Positions 16,136 to 26,626 of a stretch of 64,000 nt of DNA are shown here, in pieces. The stretch is taken from positions 186,001 to 250,000 of the forward strand of contig NZ_LR699114.1 of NCBI RefSeq assembly GCF_902459475.1, in the 5' to 3' direction. Origin of the DNA: Aquicella lusitana (GTDB lineage Bacteria; Pseudomonadota; Gammaproteobacteria; DSM-16500). The number at the start of each line of letters is the position of its first letter. Positions within the stretch are counted from its first letter, which is position 1. The notes under the pieces are model-generated. The model searched no databases. It had not been told where the DNA came from and was given only the letters and a program-made list of their open reading frames with translations. A program made the translations under genes and the position numbers.

Positions 16136-18118
16136 TAAGTACAGTTTTTTGCTATTACCCACATCGCATATTTTGCATAGTTCGTTTAGCTGCTCATACA
16201 TGAGCTTAAGGTTTTTTTCTGGCGTATTGCTTTGCGAAAAGAGCACCACATTCGCATAAAGCTGGGAACCGTTTTTATCCGGCTTATTTAAAAATCGCTT
16301 TCTTATTAGCTGATCAAAGCCTTCGGTAGCTATCATGGCGACTTCAAGCAGCGTGATGGTTGGATTAGCGCTTGAAGCATTTTGTGCCTCTATGATTTTG
16401 TTAATCATGGTTTGATAGAGTCCGCGAAAACTGTTATTTGTCTCGGTTTTCAGTTTGTCACTCAATTCGTGCTGAATTTTTAGCAAGAGCAAATCCACTA
16501 TTTCATTTCGAAAATTGGCAATGGGCATATTGCAATACTGAGCGGCGTCAGGGATTTCCTGCATTAATTTATCCAGGTCTTCCAGGTTATCTTCTTCTTT
16601 TAAATAGATCGTGAAAAGACGGCGTGCATAGACGCGTGTATGGAGAAAACTAATATTTTGCGCGTCTATTTCACCTGGCGCCAGGATGCCTTTTTTAATC
16701 CACAAGTAGAGGGTTGGGTGTGATTCGATCAATGCAATATCTTCGGGCAGGAGTTTGTTGAGTTGATCCACCGTGGCATATTGATTTCCCAGCAAGTAGG
16801 CAATTTTTTCTCCGCTTTCATTCGCAAGCACAGGTGAAATGCCCATTAACCTTGTCAAATCCATATTATGGTTTGTTACCAGCTCGCGAATAGTCGGCTT
16901 AGTAAAAAACCTGACATCAGCCTCATTTATTTTGCGCAGCCTCCACCAGTTTATCGAGCCTTTCATGTTCATGAAGTAAGCCATATAGGTGGGCGAAAGC
17001 AAGAGCGGTTTTATACACGACGGCAACCGCATCGCTTCTCGAAGAGCTATTTTTTTGTTAGCGGCCAACTTCAGCATTGGCGGAAGTAAAAGTAGTTTTC
17101 CTTGCGGCTCCGTAATAAAGCCCAAAGTATCAAGTTTGTTAGCGTCTTCTTGGAGAAGCGAGTAATAATAGTGATTGGATAGGACTTGTATGCCCCAGGG
17201 CGTCAGTGTTTTTGCCTTTTTGATGGAGCATAAACTGTTTTCGATTAAGCGCATGGCCAAAGGGGAAAGCAATATATCAGCTTGTTGGTCATCAAGCGGT
17301 ATCAGGTCTGGAATAAGGGTAGGATGGTTTTTAAGTAGCTGAGTATAAAAGCGATGTGCCAGCAGTCTGTTGATGGGCGAATAAATCAAGGCTTCTTTGG
17401 TTTTGCTATTCAAATAATATAATTTTGATAGGTCACTTACGATGATTTTGGCTACTTCCTTTTCCGCAAATGCTTTTGCATCTTTTTTAAGTTTTTCCAT
17501 AAACGCATCTTCCTCCGAATCCGAAGAGAGCACGGGGAAGAGTTCAAAATTACGGACAACAAGCGGTGTGAAGACAGTTGGCGGATATTCAACATCAATA
17601 TGCAGATCAAAGGCAGGAGTAAGATCATACACATTCAATTCACGATCAATATCCATGGGGATCTTCAGACTTGCCTTATATATTTTCCCCTCCTCGATTT
17701 CCAACTCATAAGGATGGCTACCGCTATCGATTGCCATTTTTTCGCTCTGGAAGGGAGTAACATACTGCGATTGAGGAATGAGTGATAGGATGGTTGATAG
17801 ATTAATGTGCGTGCTCAAATCGAGATGAGCGATCGTTGCGGCCTGTTGCAACTGTTGCAAGAGATATTGCGCCACATAGTGCCGCACTTCACCCAGTTTG
17901 GTATTGCTTCCCTGGTCTTCCAGTCGAAGGAAGGTGCTCTGGGGATTCACAAAGCATTGCCCGAGACGGAAATAAGGATGACTGTCATCCACTTCGTTCT
18001 TCAGGGCTTTTATTAATTCAGCAATTTGGGTTTGTAAAGTGGTTTTGTCTGTTGCAAAAGTGAGTAATTCATTGAGGGTAAATCGGATAGATTCTTCCTG
18101 GGCGGGTGATAGCGCCAT
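16133..18118 (-). CDS. Large protein of unknown function (effector candidate)
   Basis: A 661-residue soluble, mostly helical protein with no signal peptide, no membrane segment and no family I recognise. It contains several spaced copies of a leucine-proline motif (ILLSPLAMRL, LLLPPMLKL, LLLSPTYMAY, YSPINRLL, GISPVLA), suggesting a repeated helical unit in residues about 270-500. ATG 18118 follows GGAGAAAG; the frame runs further up to 18166 with no support. The stop codon TAA abuts the end of the repeat at 15981-16135. Single-gene unit, upstream of and divergent from the gcv operon. In Legionellales such orphan proteins are often type IV effectors, but no secretion signal can be proven by eye. 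Confidence 0.75.
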   Translation of the reverse strand: MALSPAQEESIRFTLNELLTFATDKTTLQTQIAELIKALKNEVDDSHPYFRLGQCFVNPQSTFLRLEDQGSNTKLGEVRHYVAQYLLQQLQQAATIAHLDLSTHINLSTILSLIPQSQYVTPFQSEKMAIDSGSHPYELEIEEGKIYKASLKIPMDIDRELNVYDLTPAFDLHIDVEYPPTVFTPLVVRNFELFPVLSSDSEEDAFMEKLKKDAKAFAEKEVAKIIVSDLSKLYYLNSKTKEALIYSPINRLLAHRFYTQLLKNHPTLIPDLIPLDDQQADILLSPLAMRLIENSLCSIKKAKTLTPWGIQVLSNHYYYSLLQEDANKLDTLGFITEPQGKLLLLPPMLKLAANKKIALREAMRLPSCIKPLLLSPTYMAYFMNMKGSINWWRLRKINEADVRFFTKPTIRELVTNHNMDLTRLMGISPVLANESGEKIAYLLGNQYATVDQLNKLLPEDIALIESHPTLYLWIKKGILAPGEIDAQNISFLHTRVYARRLFTIYLKEEDNLEDLDKLMQEIPDAAQYCNMPIANFRNEIVDLLLLKIQHELSDKLKTETNNSFRGLYQTMINKIIEAQNASSANPTITLLEVAMIATEGFDQLIRKRFLNKPDKNGSQLYANVVLFSQSNTPEKNLKLMYEQLNELCKICDVGNSKKLYL

Positions 18119-18316
18119 TGTACTTTCTCCATGTATCAGGACAACAATAAATCCAATCATAATCAACTAAGCTTAAGGTAGGCTTAGCGAATGCGATTGT
18201 TGTTGATTATTTTTAAGGCAATCGCAGACTTTGCAATGACAGGCACTTCTACTTTACACAATGAAACGCTATACTCGTTTTCCTCTGCAAGCACCCATTA
18301 AGTAAGGGAAAATCAC

Positions 18317-19396
18317 GTGGGCAAACATACACCTTTTTATGATTTACACCTCAAGGCAAACGCCAAGATGGTTGATTTCGCCGGATGGGACATGCCGCTT
18401 CATTACGGATCCCAAATTCAGGAACACCACCAGGTTCGCCAGCACGCCGGCATGTTCGATGTTTCGCATATGGGTGTGGCGGATATCCATGGCAGTGATG
18501 CCACGTCTTATTTGCGATTATTGCTCGCTAATGATGTAGACCGGTTAACGAATGGCAAAGCGCTTTATTCCTGCATGCTCAATGAAGAAGGGGGCGTGAT
18601 TGATGATCTGATTGTTTATAAGGTCGCGGATGATTTTTATCGCGTTGTGATTAATGCGGGAACGCGCGAGAAAGATCTGGAATGGATGCGAAAGTTTGCC
18701 CAACCTTTTGATGTTCGCATCGAAGATCGGACGGATCTGGTCATGCTGGCTGTGCAAGGACCGGAAGTCAAAGACAAAATGGCGCAATTTTTGCCGCAGT
18801 ACGCCGAGAAGCTCCAGCATTTAAAGCCCTTTCATTTTGCTATCGTAGATGATCTGTTTATTGCCCGTACCGGCTATACAGGCGAAGACGGTTATGAAAT
18901 GATATTTTCCGCCAGCCTTGCAGCAGATTACTGGGAGAAATGGCTCAATTTGGGCGTTGTACCCTGCGGCCTGGGTGCGCGGGATACGCTTCGTTTGGAA
19001 GCAGGATTAAACCTTTACGGGTCTGACATGGATGAAACCGTGACACCGCTCGAATCCAATCTGGCCTGGACAGTGGTCATGGAACCTAAAGATCGGCGTT
19101 TCATCGGAAGAGATGCGCTGGAGAAACTGACACAGGAAGGTGTCAAACGCAAACTGGTCGGATTAGTCCTGGAAGGTCCCGGCATTATTCGCAACCATCA
19201 GAAAGTGGTGATGAATAGTCACGGAGAAGGCGAAGTGACGAGCGGCGGTTATTCGCCCACGCTGGATAAAAGCATTGCATTGGCGCGTATTCCGACGAGC
19301 GATATCGCAACTTGCCATGTTGAAATTCGCAATAAACAAATTCCGGCACGCATTATCAAGCCGCCATTTGTGCGCAATGGCAAAAAAATGTTTTGA
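18317..19396 (+). CDS. gcvT: Glycine cleavage system T protein (aminomethyltransferase)
   Basis: Transfers the methylene group of the lipoyl-bound aminomethyl intermediate to tetrahydrofolate, releasing ammonia. 359 residues; [32 protein letters not shown] and the [13 protein letters not shown] block are typical. The start is GTG 18317 with TAAGGGA upstream. First gene of the four-gene gcv operon. The leader (18167-18316) does not show the conserved core of a glycine riboswitch. Confidence 0.96.
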   Translation: MGKHTPFYDLHLKANAKMVDFAGWDMPLHYGSQIQEHHQVRQHAGMFDVSHMGVADIHGSDATSYLRLLLANDVDRLTNGKALYSCMLNEEGGVIDDLIVYKVADDFYRVVINAGTREKDLEWMRKFAQPFDVRIEDRTDLVMLAVQGPEVKDKMAQFLPQYAEKLQHLKPFHFAIVDDLFIARTGYTGEDGYEMIFSASLAADYWEKWLNLGVVPCGLGARDTLRLEAGLNLYGSDMDETVTPLESNLAWTVVMEPKDRRFIGRDALEKLTQEGVKRKLVGLVLEGPGIIRNHQKVVMNSHGEGEVTSGGYSPTLDKSIALARIPTSDIATCHVEIRNKQIPARIIKPPFVRNGKKMF

Positions 19397-19472
19397 GCTT
19401 TTGCTCTGCTCTCTTCCGTTTGGCGGAGAGAAGAAAGAGTGAAAGGAAGTTTATACTGGGAGTAACGTTGAT

Positions 19473-19862
19473 ATGAGTAACATACCGCAAAATCTGCACT
19501 ATACAAAAACGCACGAATGGGTAAAAAAAGAGGATGAATTTATCACCATTGGCATCACCGATCATGCGCAAACGATGCTGGGTGATCTTGTTTATGTGGA
19601 GCTGCCTGCACCGGACAGCAATCTGGATACAGGTCAGGAATGCGCTGTTGTTGAATCAGTCAAGGCAGCGGCAGATGTCTACTGTCCTATCCCTGGCGAA
19701 GTCATTGAAGTCAATGAAGCCGTCATTGAAAACCCGCAACTCATTAATCAGGATCCTTATGGCAAGGGCTGGCTTTTCCGCGTGCGTCCTTTTGACAAAA
19801 GCGGTTCCAGTTTGTTGAATGCGGATGAATATTCAAAAGTAGTCGCTTCCGAGGCACATTAA
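19473..19862 (+). CDS. gcvH: Glycine cleavage system H protein
   Basis: The lipoyl carrier that shuttles the aminomethyl group between P, T and L proteins. 129 residues with the lipoylation motif [12 protein letters not shown], lipoyl Lys at residue 64, and the upstream [27 protein letters not shown] precedes ATG 19473. The 76-base gap after gcvT holds an imperfect hairpin (CTCTCTTCCG / CGGAGAGAAG) that may tune relative expression. Confidence 0.97.
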   Translation: MSNIPQNLHYTKTHEWVKKEDEFITIGITDHAQTMLGDLVYVELPAPDSNLDTGQECAVVESVKAAADVYCPIPGEVIEVNEAVIENPQLINQDPYGKGWLFRVRPFDKSGSSLLNADEYSKVVASEAH

Positions 19863-19888
19863 TCGGATCCATTATTCTGGAGACAAGC

Positions 19889-21283
19889 ATGCCGTTTATT
19901 CCTCATACAGATCAAGATATCAAGGAAATGCTCGATACCATTGGCATACGCAATATAGATGCGTTGTTTGACGAGATTCCTGCTTCATTGCGTCATGCGC
20001 CATTAGACAGCATCCCAGCTGGGATGTCTGAAATGGAATTGGGTCTGCTCATGCGTGAACGAGCAAGACAGGATGGCGGTATGCTTTGTTTTATCGGTGC
20101 GGGTGCTTATGAACACCATATTCCCGCCGCAGTGTGGGATGTTGCAACACGCGGCGAATTTTATACGGCTTATACGCCTTATCAGGCAGAAGCAAGCCAG
20201 GGCAGTCTGCAGCTGATTTATGAATACCAAAGCATGATGGCCCATCTGATGGGAATGGAAGTATCCAATGCTTCTTTATACGATGGCGCGACCGCGCTTG
20301 CCGAGGCAATTCTCATGGCGGTACGGCTTTCCAAAAGCGATAAATCCACCATTTTAATGCCACGGACTGTGCATCCGCTTTATCGCCAGGCAGTCCATAC
20401 CATCGTCAGCCAGCAAGCTATCACTCTAAAGGAAGTGCCGTATCAGCCGGAAACGGGGAAAATTAACATTCAGGCGCTCAAGGGATTAATCTCGGATGAA
20501 GTAGCGGCGCTTGTGATCCCGCAGCCTAATTTTTTTGGTGTGCTGGAAGATGTGGATGCGCTTGTGGAGCTTGCGAGTGAGAAAAACATTTTAACCATTG
20601 GCGTCGTGAATCCGATGGCCATGGCGCTGCTGAAACCGCCTGGGCAATGGGGCAAGAACGGTGTAGATATTGCGTGCGGCGAAGGACAGCCACTTGGCAT
20701 TCCACTGGCGTCCGGCGGTCCTTATTATGGTTTTATGTGTTGTAAAAAATCACATGTACGCCAGATGCCGGGCCGCGTTGTGGGCCGCACGGTGGATCTT
20801 AACGGAAAACCAGGTTATGTCCTGACCTTACAGGCACGCGAACAACACATTCGCCGCGCCAAAGCGACTTCCAATATTTGTACCAATCAAGGTCTCATGG
20901 TCACCGCATCTACCATTTATATGAGCTTGATGGGTCCGCAGGGTTTGCGACATATCGCTGCGCTCTGTCACGACAAGGCGCGTGAAATGCAACAAACATT
21001 AACTTCGATTCCAGGCGTTTCTGCGGTTTTTAACGCGCCTTATTTCCATGAAATCGTGCTGCGAATCGATGCTGATGCTGAGCATGTGCTGCACGAACTG
21101 GCGAAGCGTCATATTCAATGCGGTTATGCGCTGAAACAAAGCTATCCCGAATTAGGGGACTGCCTGTTGTTGTGCGCGACGGAAACCAAGACCAGCGACG
21201 ATATTAAATTGCTGGCTGAGCAGTTGCGTGATGTTCTGGGCAATGATGTTTTTAATGGAGGCAAACTGGCATGTCAGGCTTAA
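19889..21283 (+). CDS. gcvPA: Glycine dehydrogenase (decarboxylating) subunit 1
   Basis: N-terminal-type subunit of the split P protein. 464 residues with the family opening [15 protein letters not shown] and the blocks [24 protein letters not shown] and [16 protein letters not shown]. It lacks the PLP-binding lysine, as expected; that is supplied by the partner encoded next. Its 3' end overlaps gcvPB by 13 bases, which favours equimolar synthesis. Confidence 0.96.
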   Translation: MPFIPHTDQDIKEMLDTIGIRNIDALFDEIPASLRHAPLDSIPAGMSEMELGLLMRERARQDGGMLCFIGAGAYEHHIPAAVWDVATRGEFYTAYTPYQAEASQGSLQLIYEYQSMMAHLMGMEVSNASLYDGATALAEAILMAVRLSKSDKSTILMPRTVHPLYRQAVHTIVSQQAITLKEVPYQPETGKINIQALKGLISDEVAALVIPQPNFFGVLEDVDALVELASEKNILTIGVVNPMAMALLKPPGQWGKNGVDIACGEGQPLGIPLASGGPYYGFMCCKKSHVRQMPGRVVGRTVDLNGKPGYVLTLQAREQHIRRAKATSNICTNQGLMVTASTIYMSLMGPQGLRHIAALCHDKAREMQQTLTSIPGVSAVFNAPYFHEIVLRIDADAEHVLHELAKRHIQCGYALKQSYPELGDCLLLCATETKTSDDIKLLAEQLRDVLGNDVFNGGKLACQA

Positions 21284-22731
21284 TCTTCGAAAAATCACGC
21301 AAAGGTCGTTACGCCAAAGCGCAATGGCCCACTCAGGAAAGTGAAGCGTGCGATGATATCCCACCGTCGCTTTTGCGGACGGATGTGCCCTGTTTGCCGG
21401 AAGTATCCGAACTTCAGGTCGTGCGGCATTATACTAATCTCTCCAAAAAGAACTTTTCCATCGATACGCATTTTTATCCGCTTGGCTCCTGCACCATGAA
21501 ATACAATCCCCGCGGCGTGCATCGCCTAACATCATTGGAAGGATTTTTGCAGCACCATCCTTTGTCACTGGAAGAAAACAGCCAGGGTTTCATGGCGTGT
21601 GCTTATGAATTGCAGGAAATACTGAAAACCGTCACCGGCATGAAGGAAGCGGCTTTATCACCCATGGCGGGCGCACAAGGTGAGTTTGCAGGTGTGGCAA
21701 TGATTCGTGCTTACCATCGCGCGCGCAATGATTTGGCCCGCGATGAGATATTGGTGCCGGATGCAGCGCATGGCACCAATCCTGCTTCGGCTGTTCAATG
21801 CGGATTTAAAGTGCGCGAGATTCCAACCGATTCCGAGGGAAATGTTGACATCGAAGCGCTAAAAGCGGTGGTGGGGCCGAAGACCGCCGGCATTATGTTG
21901 ACAAACCCTTCTACCCTGGGTGTCTTTGAGCAGAAGATTCAGGAAATTGCCCGCATTATCCATGAGGCAGGCGGTTTGCTTTATTATGATGGAGCGAATT
22001 TTAATGCCATTCTGGGAAAGGTTCGTCCAGGTGACATGGGTTTTGACGTGGTCCATCTTAACTTGCACAAAACTTTTGCGACGCCGCACGGCGGCGGCGG
22101 TCCTGGCAGCGGCCCGGTGGTCGCTAACGAACGGTTAGTGCCTTATCTGCCCGTGCCGCGTGTAGCAAAAGAAGGACGTCGCTATCGGTGGCTGACAGAA
22201 AAAGATTGTCCGCAAAGCATAGGACGTCTGTCAGCCTTCATGGGCAATGCAGGAATTATTATGCGCGCGTATCTCTATGCGCGGCTCCTTGGCAAGGAAG
22301 GATTAAAACGCGTTTCCGAATTTGCAACGCTGAATGCCAATTACCTGCAGGCTCGTTTAAAAGCGGCCGGCTTCACTCTTGCTTACCCCACTCGTCGGGC
22401 AAGTCATGAATTCATTATTACCTTGAAGGGTGAAAAAACGTTGGGCATTACTGCGCTGGATGTTGCCAAGCGCTTATTGGACTACGGTTTTCACGCCCCA
22501 ACGATGTACTTTCCCTTGCTGGTACCGGAATGTCTGTTGATTGAGCCCACGGAAACGGAAACCAGAGAAGTGCTGGATGCCTTTGCCGACGCTTTAATTC
22601 AGATTCTGGAAGAAGCAAAGCAGAATCCGAGCCTTTTGAAAAATGCACCTCATACCTTACCGGTACGCAGACTGGATGATGTCAGGGCGGCAAGAGAGCT
22701 TGATTTGGTGTATAAGCCAGAAGAAAAATAA
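21271..22731 (+). CDS. gcvPB: Glycine dehydrogenase (decarboxylating) subunit 2
   Basis: C-terminal-type, PLP-carrying subunit of the split P protein. 486 residues; [26 protein letters not shown] and the PLP site [18 protein letters not shown] with Lys267. GGAGG lies 10 bases before ATG 21271. Last gene of the operon; no lipoamide dehydrogenase gene is nearby, so the L protein must come from elsewhere in the genome. Confidence 0.96.
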   Translation: MSGLIFEKSRKGRYAKAQWPTQESEACDDIPPSLLRTDVPCLPEVSELQVVRHYTNLSKKNFSIDTHFYPLGSCTMKYNPRGVHRLTSLEGFLQHHPLSLEENSQGFMACAYELQEILKTVTGMKEAALSPMAGAQGEFAGVAMIRAYHRARNDLARDEILVPDAAHGTNPASAVQCGFKVREIPTDSEGNVDIEALKAVVGPKTAGIMLTNPSTLGVFEQKIQEIARIIHEAGGLLYYDGANFNAILGKVRPGDMGFDVVHLNLHKTFATPHGGGGPGSGPVVANERLVPYLPVPRVAKEGRRYRWLTEKDCPQSIGRLSAFMGNAGIIMRAYLYARLLGKEGLKRVSEFATLNANYLQARLKAAGFTLAYPTRRASHEFIITLKGEKTLGITALDVAKRLLDYGFHAPTMYFPLLVPECLLIEPTETETREVLDAFADALIQILEEAKQNPSLLKNAPHTLPVRRLDDVRAARELDLVYKPEEK

Positions 22732-22765
22732 AGCGGATGGTGTTGTTAAGAGCCATTTTTAATAA

Positions 22766-22791
22766 GTCATGCCAGCGCTCGCTGGCATGAC
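22766..22791. terminator. Hairpin downstream of the gcv operon
   Basis: GTCATGCCAGC, 4-base loop, GCTGGCATGAC: an 11-bp perfect stem 35 bases after gcvPB. There is no T-run, so it may be a repeat hairpin or an mRNA 3' stabiliser instead of a terminator. Confidence 0.45.
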
Positions 22792-22869
22792 AAACGTGCG
22801 ATTTACTCCGGGTATCCAGAAAATTTTGAATTATTGTACGTTGGTTGAAGGTTAAGAAAAGAGGAAATG

Positions 22870-23205
22870 CTATCTTAACGAAACGACTGGTTTAGCGCTT
22901 TTCTTTTCTTGTTGTTCATTTTCCTGTGCTGGCTGAATAATTTTGGTTTCGGGAAATTTCTCTTTTATAATTTTCAAGGCGATATCTGCATTTTTCTTTA
23001 CCATAAATTTGATTGCCATGGCTGTGCAAAATAAACCAGTCACCGGTTCCGTAATACCCATGTCAATGTTTTGTTCTCGGGCGGCTTTTTTTAGCATGGA
23101 GAGAATGAGGGAGCCATTATTGTATTCGCCGATAGACGTGTTGCCGTCGGAGATAGCTAACGTCTTATTATCGATGAGCTTAACAGTAGTTATACAGTTT
23201 TTCAT
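22870..23205 (-). CDS. Hypothetical protein, 111 residues
   Basis: Begins MKNCITTVKLIDNKTLAIS and ends in a charged Glu/Gln/Lys-rich tail (AQENEQQEKKSAKPV). It has no signal peptide; a mildly hydrophobic stretch around GLFCTAMAIKFMV is present in the middle. The frame extends upstream to 23421, but that part is translated family A/B repeat and is rejected; ATG 23205 with AAGG 12 bases upstream is the first sensible start. Function unknown. Confidence 0.6.
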   Translation of the reverse strand: MKNCITTVKLIDNKTLAISDGNTSIGEYNNGSLILSMLKKAAREQNIDMGITEPVTGLFCTAMAIKFMVKKNADIALKIIKEKFPETKIIQPAQENEQQEKKSAKPVVSLR

Positions 23206-23238
23206 GGGTATGGACCTTGTTGATCGGTTAATTCTCAT

Positions 23239-23444
23239 ACTGGATTTTGGCCATTTTACAAAATGCTCGATAATGCTGTCATCCTGAGCGTAGCGCATTA
23301 CTGTCCGGTGAATTTCCGCCTGCCGTCGTCCCGCGACTTGTTCGCGGGATCCAAACGCCGCGAAGCGGCGAGAAGCAGCATCCATAAAACCCTTTAAATG
23401 TTTGCTGGATCCCGCGAACAAGTCGCGGGACGACGAGGAGAAGT
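23239..23444. repeat. Composite palindromic repeat (family B end plus family A with long arms)
   Basis: Starts ACTGGATTTTGGCCATTTT (family B end), passes through CTGTCATCCTGAGCGTAGCG and enters family A at CATTACTGTCCGGTGAATTT. Arms 23324-23352 and 23407-23435 are a 29-base perfect inverted repeat (core GTCGTCCCGCGACTTGTTC) enclosing about 54 bases of spacer. The right edge abuts the gloB stop codon. Confidence 0.8.
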
Positions 23445-23445
23445 T

Positions 23446-24225
23446 TTAAACAAAGTTGTCTTTCCATCGGCGCAGAGAAGTAAACACAGCCACAGGGTTT
23501 TTGAGAGAACTACCGTCGTGTTTTTCAGCGCTGGTAATGATTTCAGGCACATCACAGCGTAAAAACGGATTGGTCGCTTTTTCTTCAGCGAGGGCACAGG
23601 GGAGAGTGGGAAGGTCTTTTGCTCTCAGATGTTTAACGTGTTCTAAGCGTTCATAAATTTTTTGATTGTCCGGCTCCACCGCTTCGGCAAAGCGAAGATT
23701 GGCGAGTGTATATTCATGTGCGCAATAAATTTTTGTGGTATCAGGCAGCGCTGCTATTTTTTGCAGGGAAGCGTATAACATCTCGGGTGTGCCTTCAAAT
23801 AATCTGCCGCAACCTGCAGCAAAAAGTGTATCGCCACAAAATACACTGTCTTGTGCATAATAGGCGATGTGGCCGAGCGTGTGTCCCGGAATGTCTACTA
23901 CCTGCAAGGTTAGAGGAAAATGATCAATAATAATTTCGTCCTTTTCCTGCACTTTGTGGGTGACCCCCCGAATAGTTTCCTTCGCTGGGCCATAGACGGG
24001 TACGGAATAGAGATTGCTAAGCTCAACAATGCCATTGGTATGATCCCAATGATGATGAGTGACAAGTATGCCGACAGGTAATAGATGATGTTGGGTTATA
24101 TAGTGAATGACAGGTGCGGCTTCACCCGGATCAACAATAAGGACATGGCGCTGATGCTGATCAATGAGCGCCCACACATAATTATCTTTTAGAGTGGGAA
24201 TCGGGTGGATAGTGATGTGTGCCAT
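23446..24225 (-). CDS. gloB: Hydroxyacylglutathione hydrolase (glyoxalase II)
   Basis: Hydrolyses S-lactoylglutathione to lactate and glutathione in methylglyoxal detoxification. 259 residues in the metallo-beta-lactamase fold: the metal motif THHHWDH at residues 56-62, HTLGHIAYY, the bridging Asp in CGDTLFAAGCGRLFEG, and the C-terminal LRCDVPEI typical of GloB. The start ATG 24225 gives the canonical short N-terminus. Its 3' end directly abuts a repeat element. Confidence 0.95.
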   Translation of the reverse strand: MAHITIHPIPTLKDNYVWALIDQHQRHVLIVDPGEAAPVIHYITQHHLLPVGILVTHHHWDHTNGIVELSNLYSVPVYGPAKETIRGVTHKVQEKDEIIIDHFPLTLQVVDIPGHTLGHIAYYAQDSVFCGDTLFAAGCGRLFEGTPEMLYASLQKIAALPDTTKIYCAHEYTLANLRFAEAVEPDNQKIYERLEHVKHLRAKDLPTLPCALAEEKATNPFLRCDVPEIITSAEKHDGSSLKNPVAVFTSLRRWKDNFV

Positions 24226-24349
24226 ATTATCCTCCTGGATATAATTTGATTATACACCAGACCTACCTTGGTTCATGTTTCCTGTTACCCACTACCATTC
24301 CCCTTATCGGCTGCATAATCTTTTCCTTCATGGTCTGCCATGGAGTAGA

Positions 24350-26608
24350 ATGAATAAAGGCAAAAAAATAGGCTATATCGAGCAAGGACAGGGATGGACG
24401 ATGCAAGAAGTAGCACCACTTATTTATGACCTCGCAGTGATGCTGGGGGTGGCAGGTATCGTTGTTTTATTATTTCAACGTATCCATCAACCCGTTGTGT
24501 TGGGTTATCTTGTTGCTGGAATGATTATCGGGCCGTATACACCGCCTTATGCCTTCATCAATGATGTTCCGAACATCCAGCTACTTTCAGAATTGGGTGT
24601 TATCTTCCTGATGTTTTCACTGGGCTTGGAATTCAGCTTTCACAAGCTGAAGCGGGTAGGTTTTTCTGCATCCATGGTGGGCTTGATTGAAGTCGTGCTG
24701 ATGTTCGTTATCGGCTATATCGCAGGAAAAATCCTGGGTTGGCCTCACTATGACTGTCTCTTTCTCGGTGCGGCGCTCTCTATCTCCTCTACTACTATTA
24801 TCATTAAAGCTATAGATGAACTCAAACTTAAAACCAAACGTTTTGCTGAGCTGATATTCGGCGTATTGATCGTTGAAGACTTGTTGGCAATTTTACTGCT
24901 GGTAGCACTTTCGACTGTCGTAATTACCAAGAATATCTTTTCATTCAATATGGTTATTGCGGCCATCAAGTTGATTATTGTCGTTGGAGGATGGTTCTTG
25001 ATCGGCTATTTTTTAGTGCCGCCTTTATTCCGAAGAATAGCAAATTATATTAGTCAGGAAACGCTTACGATTATCTCTGTTGCTCTATGCCTTTTTTTAG
25101 TCTGTGTGGCAGCTTATTTTCACTATTCCACTGCGCTCGGCGCTTTTATCATGGGATCCATCCTGGCGGAAACCGTGCTCATACGCCGCATCGAGGAATT
25201 AATATGGCCCATACGGGATATTTTTGCGGCTGTTTTTTTTATTTCCGTCGGTATGTTGATTGATACGAGAGTGATTGTCGATCAGTGGCAAGCGGTATTG
25301 CTGATTACTTGCGTAACGATTCTTGGAAAAATTTTGACAACAAGCGTGGGCGCGCTGTTAACAGGACAAAGCTTGAATACTTCCCTGCGAGCAGGTTTTA
25401 GCATGGCGCAAATCGGGGAATTTTCATTTATTATTGTCGCACTCGGCGTTGCATTGCAGGTGACTGGTAATGCACTGTATCCTATTGTTGTTGCGGTCTC
25501 AGGCATTACTACCTTTACGACACCCTACCTTATTCGCTTTTCCAGTCACATCAGTGATTCCATAGAAAAACGCCTTCCCGAGCGCACTAAATATTTTCTT
25601 GATGGATATTCGGCATGGGTTTATCGGACGTTAATCGTCACACAAGAAAAATCCCTTTTCGGTAAAACGACAACACGCTTAATTATTAATGGCATGATAG
25701 TAGCGATTATCTTTACTTTTATCGATCAGGTTGTTTTTCCCCGATTCATCCAGTTCGTTCCGAACTTATGGTTGAGCAATATCATCTGTTTGCTGATTGC
25801 ATTGGCAATCGCGTCACCTTTTATCTGGGGTATGCTGTTTTCGTTTAGAGCAGCAAATATTCCCAGCTATGCAAAAACCTATTTGAATCCTGCCGTGTTT
25901 ATCATTTGGTTTATCACGTTATCGGAACTCGCGATTTTAAGTATTGTTTTTTTTCATACCTGGCTAACCATTGTCCTGTTTGTCTGCATCGCAACGGTTT
26001 TCTTTTTGGTTTCCTACAAACAGCTTGAGCGATCTTATCACTGGTTTGAAAAGCAATTGGTAAATAACATAGGAAAGGAAAATGCCAGCAATTTGAAGTA
26101 CGAAGAGCTTGCCCCCTGGGATACGCATCTGGTTGAAATTGAAGTCGGCGAATTATCGCCGTTTGCTGGTAAATCGGTAGGGGAGTGTCATATACGCCAC
26201 ACCTACGGCATTAATATTGTCGCGATTTGCCATGGATTGCAGGTGATCCCGGCGCCGCGAGGCGAAGAAAAAATACAGCCAGGTGACAAACTGATTGTGC
26301 TCGGCAACGATGAGCAAATTGATTTATTTAAGCAGCAAGCTGAAATGAAAGCGAAGGTAAAAGAGCCGGCTAGCCTGCTGGCTAATTTCACTTTGCAAGC
26401 CTTTCTATTGGATAAAAAGCATGCGCTGGTTGGCCAGTCGATTCGCGCATCCCATATAAGGGAAAGTGTTAATGGAATTGTAGTGGGTCTTGAACGGGAT
26501 AATATACGTATACTAAATCCTGATCCGGAAACGATTCTAAAAGCGGATGATCTTTTGCTAGTGGTAGGCGAAGCAAACAAAATTAAACGATTGGATTTTC
26601 GATCCTAA
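24350..26608 (+). CDS. CPA2-family cation/proton antiporter with two RCK_C (TrkA_C) domains
   Basis: An integral membrane exchanger with about 12 membrane helices (residues about 20-400 from this start; LGYLVAGMIIGP and ELGVIFLMFSLGLEFS are typical CPA2 signatures), a further hydrophobic section with four helices, then two cytoplasmic RCK_C domains (AGKSVGECHIRHTYGINIV and VGQSIRASHIRESVNGIVVG). It has no RCK_N nucleotide-binding domain. Start ATG 24350 has GGAG 5 bases upstream; ATG 24401 (before which AGGGA lies) is equally plausible. Followed after 18 bases by a second CPA2 antiporter, so likely an operon for K+ or Na+ homeostasis. Confidence 0.87.
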   Translation: MNKGKKIGYIEQGQGWTMQEVAPLIYDLAVMLGVAGIVVLLFQRIHQPVVLGYLVAGMIIGPYTPPYAFINDVPNIQLLSELGVIFLMFSLGLEFSFHKLKRVGFSASMVGLIEVVLMFVIGYIAGKILGWPHYDCLFLGAALSISSTTIIIKAIDELKLKTKRFAELIFGVLIVEDLLAILLLVALSTVVITKNIFSFNMVIAAIKLIIVVGGWFLIGYFLVPPLFRRIANYISQETLTIISVALCLFLVCVAAYFHYSTALGAFIMGSILAETVLIRRIEELIWPIRDIFAAVFFISVGMLIDTRVIVDQWQAVLLITCVTILGKILTTSVGALLTGQSLNTSLRAGFSMAQIGEFSFIIVALGVALQVTGNALYPIVVAVSGITTFTTPYLIRFSSHISDSIEKRLPERTKYFLDGYSAWVYRTLIVTQEKSLFGKTTTRLIINGMIVAIIFTFIDQVVFPRFIQFVPNLWLSNIICLLIALAIASPFIWGMLFSFRAANIPSYAKTYLNPAVFIIWFITLSELAILSIVFFHTWLTIVLFVCIATVFFLVSYKQLERSYHWFEKQLVNNIGKENASNLKYEELAPWDTHLVEIEVGELSPFAGKSVGECHIRHTYGINIVAICHGLQVIPAPRGEEKIQPGDKLIVLGNDEQIDLFKQQAEMKAKVKEPASLLANFTLQAFLLDKKHALVGQSIRASHIRESVNGIVVGLERDNIRILNPDPETILKADDLLLVVGEANKIKRLDFRS

Positions 26609-26626
26609 ATACGAAGGGTGAGCTGG

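Noticed and set aside
18167-18316. Glycine riboswitch upstream of gcvT
   Set aside because: I looked for the conserved glycine-aptamer core and tandem arrangement and did not find it; the leader is also short.
23206-23421. N-terminal extension of the 111-residue unknown
   Set aside because: The extra 72 codons are translated palindromic repeat; the protein-like composition starts only at MKNCITTV.
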